A stretch of DNA of 64,000 nucleotides from Sphingobium yanoikuyae (GCF_013001025.1 NZ_CP053021.1:248001-312000); one strand, 5' to 3'; positions 51,617-61,883 are shown, counted from the stretch's first letter. The notes: a model not told the origin generated them from the sequence alone. Made by a program: numbers and translations.

Positions 51617-52369
51617 ATGCTGACGCATGAGATGTACGAACAGAGAATAGCTGCACGGACCCAGCGCTCAGCGCTGGATTACTTTACCACTTCAGCTCTG
51701 TTGGGACGCCCTGATCCGCTAGCCAGCGATAGCCCCGACGATGTGTCATTCGATTTGACCTACAAGATGGTCGATCGCCTTGTGATCGCGGCCGTTGAAA
51801 CCGGCGCTCGGTTTGAGCGTGACAGCTTGCCGTCCGATCCATTGGCCTGGCTGTATAGCCCGCAGCCTCCGTTTGACGGGGCGCGACCGCTGGAAGCCTG
51901 TTTGACCGCGCCGGGGTTGATGAGGTGCATCATGTTCCACTCGCTCGATCTGGAACTGGGCATGCCAAGTGATCTGGTCGATCAAATCCTCTGTCGTGAC
52001 GCGGGCATGACCGGAGAGACGGTGTCTGGGGGGCTATGGAATACCGATAGGGACCGGGACAGTGTCGGACATGGTCGAACGCTCTACACCGCGACGATCG
52101 TCGATGTGCAGGTGGGTCAAATCCATCATGTCTACCATGCGATGATGGCCTGCGATCTCGCCGAGGCGAGAGGATTGCTCAGACTTCGTTATGGAAGACA
52201 GTTGGCGGACCAGGCTGAGGTCCGCAGAGGGTACGACGCGAGCAACCCGCTGGCGGTCTCTATGGTGTCGGACGCGATGGGGGCGATTTTGGCGATGGTC
52301 GCCAGCAATCCTCAAAGTGCGTTGGCTGAAGGGCTCGACCTGCAACTCGAATCCAGGTTCGCGCCGTAG
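51617..52369 (+). CDS. Hypothetical protein with a DUF2384-like region
   Basis: A 250-residue protein; ATG 51617 has a fitting ribosome site (GAAAGGG). The segment DPLAWLYSPQPPFDGARPLE resembles the C-terminal domain of MbcA/ParS/Xre-type antitoxins (W-L...P...GxxPL), but no N-terminal HTH is clear and no RES-type toxin follows. The rest is helical (PDDVSFDLTYKMVDRLVIAA, SMVSDAMGAILAMVASNPQS). Related uncharacterised proteins occur on sphingomonad mobile elements as far as I recall. Divergent from the arsR-type gene. Confidence 0.45.
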   Translation: MLTHEMYEQRIAARTQRSALDYFTTSALLGRPDPLASDSPDDVSFDLTYKMVDRLVIAAVETGARFERDSLPSDPLAWLYSPQPPFDGARPLEACLTAPGLMRCIMFHSLDLELGMPSDLVDQILCRDAGMTGETVSGGLWNTDRDRDSVGHGRTLYTATIVDVQVGQIHHVYHAMMACDLAEARGLLRLRYGRQLADQAEVRRGYDASNPLAVSMVSDAMGAILAMVASNPQSALAEGLDLQLESRFAP

Positions 52370-52384
52370 AGAGGCGCGCAGGCC

Positions 52385-52639
52385 ATGATGGTCGTCACGA
52401 TCACAATCTGGCCGGGTGGCGATGAGGCAGCGTCTTTCGATATCGCGCAGATGAAGATCGAGAACGAGAGCAGGCTGGCCGACGTCAGCGATTATACTGC
52501 TCGGATCGTCCAGTGCGAAAACCGCCGACTAGGGGTGCAGGGGATAGATACCCGGGTGCAAATATCGTCACATCCTCGCCGGGATGGGCCTTGGACGTTG
52601 CTCAAGAGAATACTCGATCGGGTCGATTTGCCGTCCTGA
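52385..52639 (+). CDS. Small hypothetical protein
   Basis: An 84-residue protein starting 15 bases after the preceding gene. MMVVTITIWPGGDEAASFDI, then ADVSDYTARIVQCENRRLGV and SSHPRRDGPWTLLKRILDR suggest a compact alpha/beta fold. No family recognised. It is likely co-transcribed with the gene before it and is the last gene of the accessory region. Confidence 0.5.
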   Translation: MMVVTITIWPGGDEAASFDIAQMKIENESRLADVSDYTARIVQCENRRLGVQGIDTRVQISSHPRRDGPWTLLKRILDRVDLPS

Positions 52640-52791
52640 ATGGGACGTTCCTAACTCCTCGCTGACGGCGAAAACCGCCTACTTCGCTACACCCTCTAAA
52701 ACCGAAACGGCCGAAATTGGCCATTCTCGCCGCTCAGAGGATCACGAAAATGAAGTAAAGGAGCAGACTTGCTGACAACCGAAAGCCTGAT
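52640..52791. other. Right border of the accessory region
   Basis: No gene. TCAGAGGATCACG at 52734-52746 repeats the sequence at 1954-1966. GGAGCAGA (52760-52767) is the reverse complement of the start of the left-border 14-mer repeats (TCTGCTCC). The tRNA-Arg 3' end follows directly. These features suggest the junction of inserted DNA next to a tRNA gene. Confidence 0.5.
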
Positions 52792-52868
52792 TGGCGACCC
52801 CGGCAGGATTCGAACCTGCGACCATCCGCTTAGAAGGCGGATGCTCTATCCAACTGAGCTACGGGGCC
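52792..52868 (-). tRNA. tRNA-Arg (anticodon TCT)
   Basis: Minus strand GGCCCCG...CGGGGTC acceptor stem, D-arm GCTC-AGTTGGATA-GAGC, anticodon stem ATCCGC/GCGGAT with loop containing TCT, T-arm GCAGG-TTCGAAT-CCTGC, discriminator G and encoded CCA (52794-52792). All stems are complete. It reads AGA codons. The 3' end faces the accessory region. Confidence 0.96.
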
Positions 52869-52943
52869 GTGCGCGGGAGCGATAGCGGGGCTTGCGCCGC
52901 GGCGCAATCTTTCGCAGCCGTTGCAATCGTGTGTCGGCGGGAT

Positions 52944-53675
52944 ATGCACCGAAGGATGAGCGACGCGGGCATCCGGAAAATCGACGCGACCGTGCTTGGC
53001 GCACGGCCGCTGCGCTATTATGATTTCTTCATGGCGGCCTTCGTCGCCATATTGCTGCTGTCCAACCTGATCGGCGCGGCCAAGCTGTCGTCGCTGGGTG
53101 GCGTGACCTTTGGCGCGGGCATACTCTTCTTTCCGCTCGGCTATGTGATCGGCGACGTGCTGACAGAGGTCTATGGCTATGCGCGGGCGCGGCGCTGCGT
53201 CTGGGCGGGCTTCGCCGCGATGCTGTTCATGGCGCTGATGAGCTGGGTGGTGGTGGCCTTGCCGCCGGCCGAGGGCTGGCCCGACCAGAAAGCCTATGAG
53301 GCGGTGTTCGGCAGCACCTGGCGGATCGTCTTTGCCTCGCTTTGCGCCTTCTGGGCGGGGGAACTGGCCAACAGCTTCGTGCTGGCCAAGATGAAGATCA
53401 TCACCCAGGGACGGCATCTGTGGATGCGCACCATCGGCTCGACGGTGGTGGGGCAGGGGGTGGACAGCCTGCTCTTCTACCCGCTCGCTTTCTATGGCGA
53501 CTGGACCACGACGCAGGTGCTGACCGTGATGGTCACCAACTGGGCGATGAAGGTCGGCTGGGAAGCGGTGCTCACGCCCGTCACCTATGTGGTGGTGAAT
53601 GGCCTCAAGCGACGCGAGGGGCTCGACGTCTATGATGCGGGCACCGACTTCACCCCGTTCCGCACCCGGCTCTGA
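52944..53675 (+). CDS. Queuosine precursor transporter (YhhQ/QPTR family)
   Basis: A 243-residue membrane protein with about six helices. The ATG at 52944 is used; ATG 52956 is an alternative, and longer in-frame starts would read through the tRNA-Arg. FGAGILFFPLGYVIGDVLTEVYGYARARRCVWAGF is the VUT-1/YhhQ core (seen across residues ~60-95), and TIGSTVVGQGVDSLLFYPLAF is also conserved. Such proteins import 7-cyano- or 7-deazaguanine precursors for tRNA queuosine. It belongs to the backbone. Confidence 0.85.
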   Translation: MHRRMSDAGIRKIDATVLGARPLRYYDFFMAAFVAILLLSNLIGAAKLSSLGGVTFGAGILFFPLGYVIGDVLTEVYGYARARRCVWAGFAAMLFMALMSWVVVALPPAEGWPDQKAYEAVFGSTWRIVFASLCAFWAGELANSFVLAKMKIITQGRHLWMRTIGSTVVGQGVDSLLFYPLAFYGDWTTTQVLTVMVTNWAMKVGWEAVLTPVTYVVVNGLKRREGLDVYDAGTDFTPFRTRL

Positions 53676-53693
53676 CGATCCGAAAGCCTGTTT

Positions 53694-53719
53694 GAAAAAT
53701 CGCGAAAGGGCGATTTTTC
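53694..53719 (+). terminator. Hairpin after the YhhQ-type gene
   Basis: GAAAAATCGC / GCGATTTTTC, a perfect 10-bp stem with a 6-base loop. The 3' arm itself carries five T, so it can work as an intrinsic terminator. Confidence 0.65.
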
Positions 53720-53724
53720 GGTAC

Positions 53725-53805
53725 GGTTCCAGCCCGCGCCCCCGCCCAACCACCCGATCCAGTGTCATCCTGTCGGGTGGTTGGGCGGGGGAGCGGGCCG
53801 GAACC
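53725..53805. repeat. Long near-perfect inverted repeat
   Basis: GGTTCC (53725-53730) pairs with GGAACC (53800-53805), CCCGC with GCGGG, and a 19-base arm (53739-53757) with 53773-53791 without mismatch, around a 15-base loop. All pair about the same centre. It may be a bidirectional terminator or a remnant of a palindromic element. Confidence 0.7.
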
Positions 53806-53915
53806 GGCTTTCTCAAACCCACTCTGGAGCCAGTAAAATACGTAATCTAAAGAGAGTCTTTACCTTGTTGGGCGCAGAAGGAGGCGACAAAGTCAGGAAA
53901 GAATAGTCGCCCATC

Positions 53916-54908
53916 GTGCCCATCGCCTCCGCCCAGTCCATTGTTCCTGATCGCGATCCCGTGATGTCCCCGGATGCGATCTGCCGGATCGACCGCCTGA
54001 CCCATGTCGCGCGGGCGCTGAGCCAGGAGGCGCAGACGATCCAGGCCAATCTGGCCAATGCGGAGCGCCGGTTTCAGGCGACCTTCCAGCACGCGCCGGT
54101 CGGCATTGCCCATGTCGCGCTCGACGGCAGCTTCCTGACCGTCAATCCCCGCTTTGAGGAGATTACCGGTTATCCTGCCGCGATGCTGATGCGGCTGGGT
54201 TTTCAGCAGATCACCCATCCCGATGATCTGGATGTCGATGTCGCGCTGCTCGGCCGGCTGCACCGGGGCGAGTTGCAGCGCTATACGCTGGAAAAACGCT
54301 ATATCCGCGCCGACGCATCGCTGATCTGGATCAACCTCACCGTGGCGCTGGTCCGCGACGAGCGGGATGAGCCGGAATTCTATGTCGCCGTGGTCGAGGA
54401 TCTGTCGGAAATGCGGCAGGCCCATTTCGATGCGATCCATGATCCGCTGACCGGCCTGCTCAACCGCCGTGGCTTCGTGGTGCGGGCGCGGGCCTTGCTG
54501 CGGCAGGCGGCCGAGGTGCATCGCGCCGTCAGCCTGATCTATCTCGATCTCGACGGGTTCAAACAGCTCAATGACAGTCTCGGACATAGCGCCGGGGATC
54601 GCTGCCTGGTCGATGTGGCGCGGCTGATCGAGGATATGGTCGCCACCCGCCATGTCGTGGCGCGAATGGGCGGCGACGAGTTCGTGCTGCTGGTCGACGA
54701 GGAAGGCACGGACCTGGGCGAGGCGCTGCGCGTCGGACTGATGACGCTGGGCGGCGCGCATGGCGGTGTCAGCGGCAGCTTTGGCCTGGTGACCTTGATC
54801 CCCGACGATGACACCGAACTGGACAGCATCGTGGCGCGCGCAGACGAGGCGATGCTGGCGGCCAAGCGCGCCGGCAAGAATCAGTTGGTGACCACCGCGC
54901 TGCTATAA
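53916..54908 (+). CDS. PAS-GGDEF diguanylate cyclase
   Basis: A 330-residue soluble protein. GTG 53916 or ATG 53964 may be the start. A PAS domain ([43 protein letters not shown]) with a PAC segment ([14 protein letters not shown]) precedes a GGDEF domain ([30 protein letters not shown]). It should make c-di-GMP in response to a ligand or redox cue on the PAS domain; no cofactor is evident. No EAL domain and no RxxD site are seen. Its 3' end overlaps truA on the opposite strand by 28 bases. Confidence 0.88.
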   Translation: MPIASAQSIVPDRDPVMSPDAICRIDRLTHVARALSQEAQTIQANLANAERRFQATFQHAPVGIAHVALDGSFLTVNPRFEEITGYPAAMLMRLGFQQITHPDDLDVDVALLGRLHRGELQRYTLEKRYIRADASLIWINLTVALVRDERDEPEFYVAVVEDLSEMRQAHFDAIHDPLTGLLNRRGFVVRARALLRQAAEVHRAVSLIYLDLDGFKQLNDSLGHSAGDRCLVDVARLIEDMVATRHVVARMGGDEFVLLVDEEGTDLGEALRVGLMTLGGAHGGVSGSFGLVTLIPDDDTELDSIVARADEAMLAAKRAGKNQLVTTALL

Positions 54909-55639
54909 TCGGCACGCACGAAATAGAGGCCGTCGGGCGGCGCGTTGAGCGCCAGCCGGGCGCGGTCGCGCGCCTCCAGCGCATCGCGCAGGTCATCGGC
55001 GCTCCAGCGGCCCATGCCGACCATCGCGAGACAGCCGACCATCGAGCGAACCTGATGATGGAGGAAGGAGCGCGCCTCCGCCCGGATGGCAATGCGATCG
55101 CCCTGTCGCTCCACATCCAGCATCGCCAGCGACTTCAGCGGACTGGCCGCCTGGCAATGGACCGAGCGGAAGGTGGTGAAGTCATGATGCCCCACCAATA
55201 TCTGCGCGGCGTCATGCATGGCGTCGGCGTCGAGCGGCTGGATCACCCGCCAGGCAAGCCCCGATTCCAGGGTCAGTGGCGCGCGGCGATTGGCGATGCG
55301 GTAGATATAAGCGCGGCCGATGCAGCTGAAACGGGCATGCCAGTCCGGCGCGACTTCCTCACAGGCGAGGATCGCGACCGGATGGGGCCGCAGCTTCGCA
55401 TTGATCGCCTCCATCAGGCGAAAGGGCGTCAGCGGTTTTTCGACATCGGCATGGGCCCGCATGGCCAGGCCATGGACGCCGGCATCGGTGCGGCCGGCAG
55501 CGTGCAGGATGGCGCGCTCGCCGGTGACGGCATGGATCGCATCCTCGATCGCCTGCTGGACGCTGGGGCCATGGGCCTGACGCTGCCAGCCCATGAAGGG
55601 GCGGCCGTCAAATTCGACGGTGAAGGCGAAACGGGCCAT
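54881..55639 (-). CDS. truA: tRNA pseudouridine synthase A
   Basis: A 252-residue TruA, typical length. [16 protein letters not shown] opens the protein, and the catalytic Asp lies in [37 protein letters not shown] is the conserved C-terminal part. It isomerises uridines 38-40 in the anticodon stem-loop of many tRNAs. It follows fmt by 4 bases on the same strand. Confidence 0.95.
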   Translation of the reverse strand: MARFAFTVEFDGRPFMGWQRQAHGPSVQQAIEDAIHAVTGERAILHAAGRTDAGVHGLAMRAHADVEKPLTPFRLMEAINAKLRPHPVAILACEEVAPDWHARFSCIGRAYIYRIANRRAPLTLESGLAWRVIQPLDADAMHDAAQILVGHHDFTTFRSVHCQAASPLKSLAMLDVERQGDRIAIRAEARSFLHHQVRSMVGCLAMVGMGRWSADDLRDALEARDRARLALNAPPDGLYFVRADYSSAVVTN

Positions 55640-55643
55640 CGGA

Positions 55644-56552
55644 TCAGGCGTCGACCCGGCTGCCGGTGGGCATGTCGAAGCCGCGCAGCAATTCGCCCGC
55701 CGACATCGCCGCCTTGCCCGCGCGCTGGATCAGCGTCGGACGGATCGCGCCATGGCCGCAGCCGATCAGCAGGCTGTGGTCGAGCAGTTCACCCGCAGGC
55801 CCGGCATGATCCTCGACCGTGGCGGCGAGGATGCGGAAGCGTTCGCCGCCATATTCGAAGAAGGCGCCGGGGAAGGGGTTGAAGGCGCGCACCTGCCGTT
55901 CGACCTGATGCGCGTCGCGGCTGAAATCGATCCGCGCCTCCGCCTTGTCGATCTTGGCGGCATAGGTGACGCCCTCTTCGGGCTGGACCACCGGCGGATG
56001 GCCGGCAAGATCGTCCAGCACATCGACCATCAGCTCGGCACCGGCCTGCGCCAGTTCCTGCGTCAATTCGCCGGCCGTCTTGTCCTCGACCGGGGTGACA
56101 TGCTTGGCGCGCATCGGCCCGGTGTCGAGCCCGGCCTCCATGTCCATGATGGTGACGCCGGTGACATTGTCGCCCGACAGGATGGCGCGCTGCACCGGCG
56201 CGGCACCGCGCCAGCGCGGCAGCAGCGAGCCATGAATGTTGAGGCAGCCATGGCGCGGCATCGCCAGGATCGCGCGCGGCAGGATCAACCCATAGGCGGC
56301 GACGACCGCGACATCGGCGTCGAGCGCGGCAAATTCGGCCTGCACTGCCTCGTCCTTCAGCGAGACGGGCGTGCGCACCTCGATACCCAGTTGCTCGGCG
56401 CGGGCCTGCACCGGGGAGGGGCGCAGCGCCTTGCCACGGCCGGCCGGACGGGGTGGCTGGCTATAGACGGCGACGATGTCATGCCCGGCCTTCACCAGTG
56501 CATCGAGCGCTGGAACGGCGAAATCAGGGGTGCCCATATAGATGATACGCAT
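55644..56552 (-). CDS. fmt: Methionyl-tRNA formyltransferase
   Basis: A 302-residue Fmt beginning [20 protein letters not shown]; an upstream in-frame start at 56588 is unlikely. The active-site region [20 protein letters not shown] and the motif [13 protein letters not shown] are intact, and a C-terminal OB-like domain follows. It formylates initiator Met-tRNA using 10-formyl-THF. It is divergent from recR with 52 bases between starts. Confidence 0.95.
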   Translation of the reverse strand: MRIIYMGTPDFAVPALDALVKAGHDIVAVYSQPPRPAGRGKALRPSPVQARAEQLGIEVRTPVSLKDEAVQAEFAALDADVAVVAAYGLILPRAILAMPRHGCLNIHGSLLPRWRGAAPVQRAILSGDNVTGVTIMDMEAGLDTGPMRAKHVTPVEDKTAGELTQELAQAGAELMVDVLDDLAGHPPVVQPEEGVTYAAKIDKAEARIDFSRDAHQVERQVRAFNPFPGAFFEYGGERFRILAATVEDHAGPAGELLDHSLLIGCGHGAIRPTLIQRAGKAAMSAGELLRGFDMPTGSRVDA

Positions 56553-56604
56553 GAAGGGCCTCAAAGCTCTTGTCGGAAAGACATGCAACCCCTTATCTCA
56601 CGAT

Positions 56605-57201
56605 ATGGCTTCACCTGAAATCGAGACGCTGACCCAGGCGCTGTCGCGACTGCCCGGCCTTGGCCCCCGTTCGGCACGGCGCGCGGTGCTGCATCTGCTC
56701 AAGAAGCGCGAGGGCGCGCTGGAGCCGCTGCTGCGCGCGCTCGCGGCGGTCAACGAACGGCTGGTCACCTGTCAGGTCTGCGGCAATGTCGACACGGTCG
56801 ATCCCTGCGGCATCTGTGCAGATCCGCGCCGCGACGCGCGGGCGCTGTGCGTGGTGGAGGATGTCGCGGACCTGTGGGCGCTGGACAAGTCGCGCCTTTT
56901 CCCCGGTCGCTTCCATGTGCTGGGCGGGCGCCTCTCTGCACTGGAGGGGGTGCGGCCCGAGGATTTGAGCATCGATGCGCTGGTCGCGCGGGTCGAGGCC
57001 GGCGGCATAGATGAGGTGGTGCTGGCGATGAACGCCACGCTGGAGGGGCAGACCACCGCCCATTATCTGGCCGAGCGGCTGGAGCGCTTCCCGATCCGCC
57101 TGACCCAGCTGGCCCATGGCGTGCCGGTGGGCGGCGAACTCGACTATCTGGACGAGGGCACGCTGGCCCAGGCGCTGCGCGCGCGGCGACCGCTGGGCTG
57201 A
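56605..57201 (+). CDS. recR: Recombination mediator RecR
   Basis: A 198-residue RecR starting [20 protein letters not shown]. It has an HhH motif ([17 protein letters not shown]), a four-Cys zinc finger ([18 protein letters not shown]) and a TOPRIM domain ([20 protein letters not shown]). It forms a DNA clamp with RecO to load RecA at gaps. No dnaX or ybaB neighbour is seen inside the window, although recR often follows them. Confidence 0.95.
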   Translation: MASPEIETLTQALSRLPGLGPRSARRAVLHLLKKREGALEPLLRALAAVNERLVTCQVCGNVDTVDPCGICADPRRDARALCVVEDVADLWALDKSRLFPGRFHVLGGRLSALEGVRPEDLSIDALVARVEAGGIDEVVLAMNATLEGQTTAHYLAERLERFPIRLTQLAHGVPVGGELDYLDEGTLAQALRARRPLG

Positions 57202-57841
57202 AGGACAGGCCGAAGGCGGGGGCACGCGTTTCCCGAAGTTCACACCGTTATCGGGGTTTCTGGGCGAAATGCGCCGGGAACGCGCCTGTGACGCGTCGGC
57301 TTTGCGCCGGTGGCGCGTCACCACCCATGGGGTGGAGGTGTCCAATATGCGCCCGCATCGCCCCTGTGACGCGACAATCGCGCTTCTGCCGCGCACCAGG
57401 AACGCCCCTATGGCGCGATCACCACGCGTCGATGGCTCGTGCGCAGCGGGCCATGACTGGGGTAGAAGGGCAGGGGGATGATGATCCATCCGGGCAGTAG
57501 ATCAGACAAGCGGCGTGTAGGACAGGCCGGATGATGGACGGGAAGGGCGGCGGATTTGGGTGGGTTGCAGCCATCCCACCTACGTCATGCTGAACTTGTT
57601 TCAGCATCTATTAAGCCTAGCAAGCCATTGGTCTATTGGGAGGAATGGACCCTGAAACAATTTCAGGGTGACGATGATGGGATGGGCCGCTGCTGGTCGC
57701 TTCTTGCCGGGCAATTTTCCGCCCACGAACCGAGCGACCGCTATCGGGGTGGCCTCGCGAACGGCGTCTGGGCTGATATCGCCATCATGCTCCTGGGAAG
57801 AACACCCCCGCGCGCGTCCACGCAGAGGCGCCCGTCATGGC
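57202..57841. other. Gene-free interval with REP-like hairpins
   Basis: No supported gene in 640 bases. The first part has repeated GTGACGCG / CGCGTCAC words around 57287-57370. Further on, two hairpins in a REP-like arrangement are found (57587-57607 and 57649-57669). The remainder shows nothing I can name. Confidence 0.45.
57587..57669. repeat. Pair of REP-like palindromes
   Basis: ATGCTGAA-cttgt-TTCAGCAT (57587-57607) and ACCCTGAAA-caa-TTTCAGGGT (57649-57669), flanked by GTCA and TGAC in opposite order. This is the common sphingomonad intergenic hairpin type, in an inverted pair. Confidence 0.65.
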
Positions 57842-58087
57842 TCAGTACTTGGGGATGCTGGGATCCTTGCCGGGATAGGGGCTATCCTCGCTGCCATAAA
57901 TGCGCGGATAGCACCACGCTGCCGCCTGGTCATAGTTGCCGAAGCCGTCGCGCACATAGCGCGCCTTGCAGGCTTCGTATTCTGCGTCCTGCTCATCGGT
58001 GCCTTCGGACGGAATGGTGGTCGGCGGCTGAGCAACCACCGGAGCGGAGACGAATGCAAGCGCAATCAAAATCTTCTTGATTTCCAT
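57842..58087 (-). CDS. Small secreted protein of unknown function
   Basis: An 81-residue protein with signal peptide MEIKKILIALAFVSAPVVAQ. The mature part AEYEACKARYVRDGFGNYDQ and AAAWCYPRIYG has two Cys residues that may form a disulfide. No family recognised. Confidence 0.55.
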   Translation of the reverse strand: MEIKKILIALAFVSAPVVAQPPTTIPSEGTDEQDAEYEACKARYVRDGFGNYDQAAAWCYPRIYGSEDSPYPGKDPSIPKY

Positions 58088-58176
58088 GTGTTACTCCTGA
58101 TTCCCCCTGGATCAGAAGCTATCAACAAGGTGTGTCGGCTCAAGCTGGAGTTGAAATCAAACGGATATTGTCATCG

Positions 58177-58533
58177 ATGTTTCTACCCTTCCTCATTTCT
58201 ATATTCCAACCGCCAACAGTTTGTGTCGCAATCGACGACGACACTCTCAAATGTAGCGAGATTGGCCGCGTCCGACTTCTCGGTATCGACGCGCCGGAAC
58301 TGCCGGGGCCCTGCCGCAAGGGCCGCAGCTGCGCGCCGGGCGATCCGATCGCCAGCAAGAAGCAGCTGGTAGCGCGCGGGGTGACGATCAGCCCGGTCAC
58401 GCGCGATCGCTATGGGCGGACGGTTACCCAAGTCTACGCTGGCAACAAGAACCTAGCTTACGAGCAACTTCGGGCCGGCAGGGCGGTTTATGTCGAGAAA
58501 TGGTCTTTAGCCGCCAAAGCCCGGCATCAATGA
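58177..58533 (+). CDS. Staphylococcal nuclease-like (SNase/TNase) protein
   Basis: A 118-residue protein from ATG 58177; a GTG at 58132 would add 15 residues. VAIDDDTLKCSEIGRVRLLG runs into IDAPE, and DRYGRTVTQVYAGNKNLAYE follows, giving the catalytic Arg (VRLLG), Glu (DAPE) and Arg (DRYGR) of SNase. Calcium-dependent phosphodiesterase activity is likely. The N-terminal hydrophobic stretch may be a poor signal peptide. The family is common near mobile DNA but also in backbones. Confidence 0.75.
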   Translation: MFLPFLISIFQPPTVCVAIDDDTLKCSEIGRVRLLGIDAPELPGPCRKGRSCAPGDPIASKKQLVARGVTISPVTRDRYGRTVTQVYAGNKNLAYEQLRAGRAVYVEKWSLAAKARHQ

Positions 58534-58592
58534 CGCAAATCGATAGCGATTAGACCGCTCGAAACGCGTCGCCCGGCCTTGCTGCTCCCGGA

Positions 58593-59153
58593 TCAGTTCT
58601 TGCGCTGCGGCACCGTGAAGGTGCCCGACACGCGGCCGCTGGGGCTGGTCGATGTGCCGGCGCCGCCGGTCGATCGGCCGTCAACCGTGGTGCGGCCGCT
58701 GTTGAGATCCATCACCAGCCGTCCGCCGGTCAGGCGGTTGACGCCCTGGGTCAGCGAAACATTGCCGACCATGGTGATCAGCTTGGCATTGAGGTCATAG
58801 ATGGCGACATTGCCGCGCGCGGTCTGGTCGGCCTTGGTGATGACGACATTGCCCGACGCGTCGATGCGCTGGATTTCCACGCCATTGCCGGTGTTCGCCG
58901 CGCCATTGGGCTGCTGCTTGTAGGCCACGGTCATGCGGGCGGCGTTCAGCGTCATGCCGGCCTGCGTCACTTCGACATTGCCCGATACCACCACCCGGTC
59001 GGCGCGGTCCTGCACCTCGATCCGGTCGGCGGTGAAGTTCACCGGCGCATTGCTGTCATGATTCTTGAACACCTGCGCATCGGCGCCGGCGTAGAGGAGG
59101 CCGGTCGCGCCCAGCGCAACGGTCGACAGCAGGATGAGGGTGCGTTTCATCAC
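58593..59153 (-). CDS. lptA: LptA-type LPS transport periplasmic protein
   Basis: A 186-residue protein with a signal peptide and an OstA/LptA beta-jellyroll: NFTADRIEVQDRADRVVVSG, VEVTQAGMTLNAARMTVAYK and GVNRLTGGRLVMDLNSGRTT. LptA bridges the periplasm for LPS (in sphingomonads glycosphingolipid may replace LPS, so the cargo is uncertain). It starts inside the end of lptC (4-base overlap). Confidence 0.85.
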   Translation of the reverse strand: MMKRTLILLSTVALGATGLLYAGADAQVFKNHDSNAPVNFTADRIEVQDRADRVVVSGNVEVTQAGMTLNAARMTVAYKQQPNGAANTGNGVEIQRIDASGNVVITKADQTARGNVAIYDLNAKLITMVGNVSLTQGVNRLTGGRLVMDLNSGRTTVDGRSTGGAGTSTSPSGRVSGTFTVPQRKN

Positions 59154-59797
59154 TTTTGCCCTTTGAGGCCATTTTGTTCGATGCGCAAGGTCGCCCGGCC
59201 GTTGAGCGTGACCGTGCGTGCATTCATGTCCGCTTCCAGATGGTCGCCGCTGAACGTGCCGATCGGGATGCGCCCGTCGACCCGGCCTGCGCTCTTCATC
59301 CGCCGCGTCTGCAAATCGATGCCGACGTCGCGGGTGACCAGGCGATATCCGCCGGCCGCCTCGAACTGGACCGGGCCGACGATCGCGACGCGCTCGGTCT
59401 CCATGTCGTAACGGCCCTTCTGCGCGTTCAGCACCGCCGGCCCTTCGGGCAGCAGGATGCGCGCGGCCATGTCGTTCAGGTCGACGATCGGCTCGCGTGA
59501 GCTTTTCTGCACGGCCGAACCGGCCCGCAGCGAGAAGGGCTGGCCCTTGCTGTCCTGCCCGCGATAGAGCGCCTCGGACACGCGCATCCGCTCCTTCGCC
59601 ACCTCGACCTTGTTCTTGTCGAGCACGAAGCTGACCTTGTCGCCGCCAGTGAAGGGGGCCATGGCCAGCAGGGCGGTCAGCACGCCGACCGCCACCGGCA
59701 GATAATTTTTGAGCAGGCGCACCAGCTTGTCATGGCTGCCACCCGGCCGGGCCCAATGGCGGCGGACGTTGCGCTGTTGCTCGGCCTGGATGGACAT
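59150..59797 (-). CDS. lptC: LptC-type LPS export protein
   Basis: A 215-residue protein with one N-terminal membrane helix (NYLPVAVGVLTALLAMAPF) and a periplasmic LptC domain (RAGSAVQKSSREPIVDLNDM, GPAVLNAQKGRYDMETERVA). It connects the LptBFG transporter to LptA. It lies 22 bases after rnd and is coupled to lptA. Confidence 0.85.
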   Translation of the reverse strand: MSIQAEQQRNVRRHWARPGGSHDKLVRLLKNYLPVAVGVLTALLAMAPFTGGDKVSFVLDKNKVEVAKERMRVSEALYRGQDSKGQPFSLRAGSAVQKSSREPIVDLNDMAARILLPEGPAVLNAQKGRYDMETERVAIVGPVQFEAAGGYRLVTRDVGIDLQTRRMKSAGRVDGRIPIGTFSGDHLEADMNARTVTLNGRATLRIEQNGLKGQK

Positions 59798-59818
59798 GTC
59801 TGCCTGCCGCCCTGTCGC

Positions 59819-60436
59819 TTACATGTGCGAGAAGATGTCGTTCTCGGGCCAGCCCGCCAGGTCCAGCGCCGCGCGATGGGGCAGGAAGTCGAAACAGGCC
59901 TGGGCCAGTTCCATCCGCCCTTCGCGGGTCAGGCGCTTGTCCAGTTCGGTCTTCAGCTGGTGCAGGAAGCGCACGTCGGACGCGGCATAATCCTTCTGCG
60001 CGTCGGACAGGTTCGGGCCGCCCCAGTCGCTCGACTGCTGCTGCTTGCTGATGTCCTGGCCCAGCAGTTCGCGGACCAGCTCCTTCAGGCCGTGGCGGTC
60101 GGTATAGGTGCGCACCAGCTTCGACGCGATCTTGGTGCAGTAGACGGGCGCTGCCACCACGCCCAGATAATGCTGGATCGCGGCGATATCGAATCGGCCG
60201 AAATGATAGATCTTGATCCGCTCCGGATCGGCCAGCACCGCCTTCAGGTTCGGCGCGGCATAATCGCTGCCGGGGTTGAAGCGGACCAGATGCTCGTCGC
60301 CCTTGCCGTCACTGATCTGGACGACGCACAGGCGATCGCGCGGGGTGATGAGCCCCATGGTTTCGGTATCGACGGCGATCGGGCCGGGGGCAAGGACGCC
60401 CTCGGGCAGATCTTCTTCATGGAAATGGACGGTCAT
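59819..60436 (-). CDS. rnd: Ribonuclease D-type 3'-5' exonuclease
   Basis: A 205-residue DEDDy exonuclease starting at ATG 60436; the same frame stays open far upstream but only by chance. PIAVDTETMGL (Exo I), IYHFGRFDIAAIQHY (Exo II) and DYAASDVRFLHQL (Exo III with Tyr) hold the catalytic residues. The HRDC domains of E. coli RNase D are missing, as usual for the short alphaproteobacterial form. It trims tRNA and other RNA 3' ends. Confidence 0.9.
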   Translation of the reverse strand: MTVHFHEEDLPEGVLAPGPIAVDTETMGLITPRDRLCVVQISDGKGDEHLVRFNPGSDYAAPNLKAVLADPERIKIYHFGRFDIAAIQHYLGVVAAPVYCTKIASKLVRTYTDRHGLKELVRELLGQDISKQQQSSDWGGPNLSDAQKDYAASDVRFLHQLKTELDKRLTREGRMELAQACFDFLPHRAALDLAGWPENDIFSHM

Positions 60437-60670
60437 GACTTTTCCCTCTATGGGGAAACGGGCCATATCGCAATCAAGGCTTTGGCAGATAGGGCCTGTA
60501 AATCGGCGCTGCGGGCGCTCTTTTTGCCCGATATGCGAAATCATTCGCGCTGCCCGGAAAACTTGATATAGTGATTCCCAAACCGCGACTTTGCGGTGGA
60601 TTGTGCATGTCATTCGCCCGACATGTTTGTCCAATGTGTCTTGGGGCGAAGCGAAAGTGACTAACAGGGC

Positions 60671-61501
<831 letters not shown>

Positions 61502-61506
61502 TCGGC

Positions 61507-61578
61507 CGTCGCCCGTTCGCCGTACGGGCGACGTGACAGGAATATCGAAGGGGGTCGCCTGCCCGGCGGCCCCTTTTT
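61507..61578 (+). terminator. Two hairpins after the cold-shock gene, the second an intrinsic terminator
   Basis: CGTCGCCCG / CGGGCGACG (61507-61533) is followed by GGGGTCGCC / GGCGGCCCC (61551-61573) and a TTTTT run at 61574-61578. The second is a clear Rho-independent terminator. Confidence 0.8.
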
Positions 61579-61883
61579 CGTGTCTGCCGTTCATCTCGGT
61601 CGGCCGACATGTCGCATATATCGTCAAAGCGATGCGCCGTGATGCGGTGCATGGATCGTGAATATCGACGGAAGCGTCCGATGATATTCGGATCAAAGTT
61701 GCCGTAAATTCGGCGCTTATGTGCAATTGATCAACATGTTGATCTGCATGTTTTCCTGATAATTATTGGCCAATTCGATCGATTTGAGGAATTTGCCTGA
61801 CCATTAGCCTCGGATCATAATCGTCCCGAATGGAATGAGCCTTGCGGCATTGTCGACAAGGCCTGAACCAATGGGAGGATGAT
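61579..61883. other. Gene-free leader region before the TonB receptor
   Basis: About 300 bases without a supported gene. The right half is AT-rich and should hold the promoter for the receptor gene. No Fur box or other operator is recognised with confidence. Confidence 0.4.

Noticed and set aside
52640..52868. Tyrosine-recombinase island integrated in tRNA-Arg
   Set aside because: No integrase gene is in the region and the tRNA 3' end is not duplicated at the left border.
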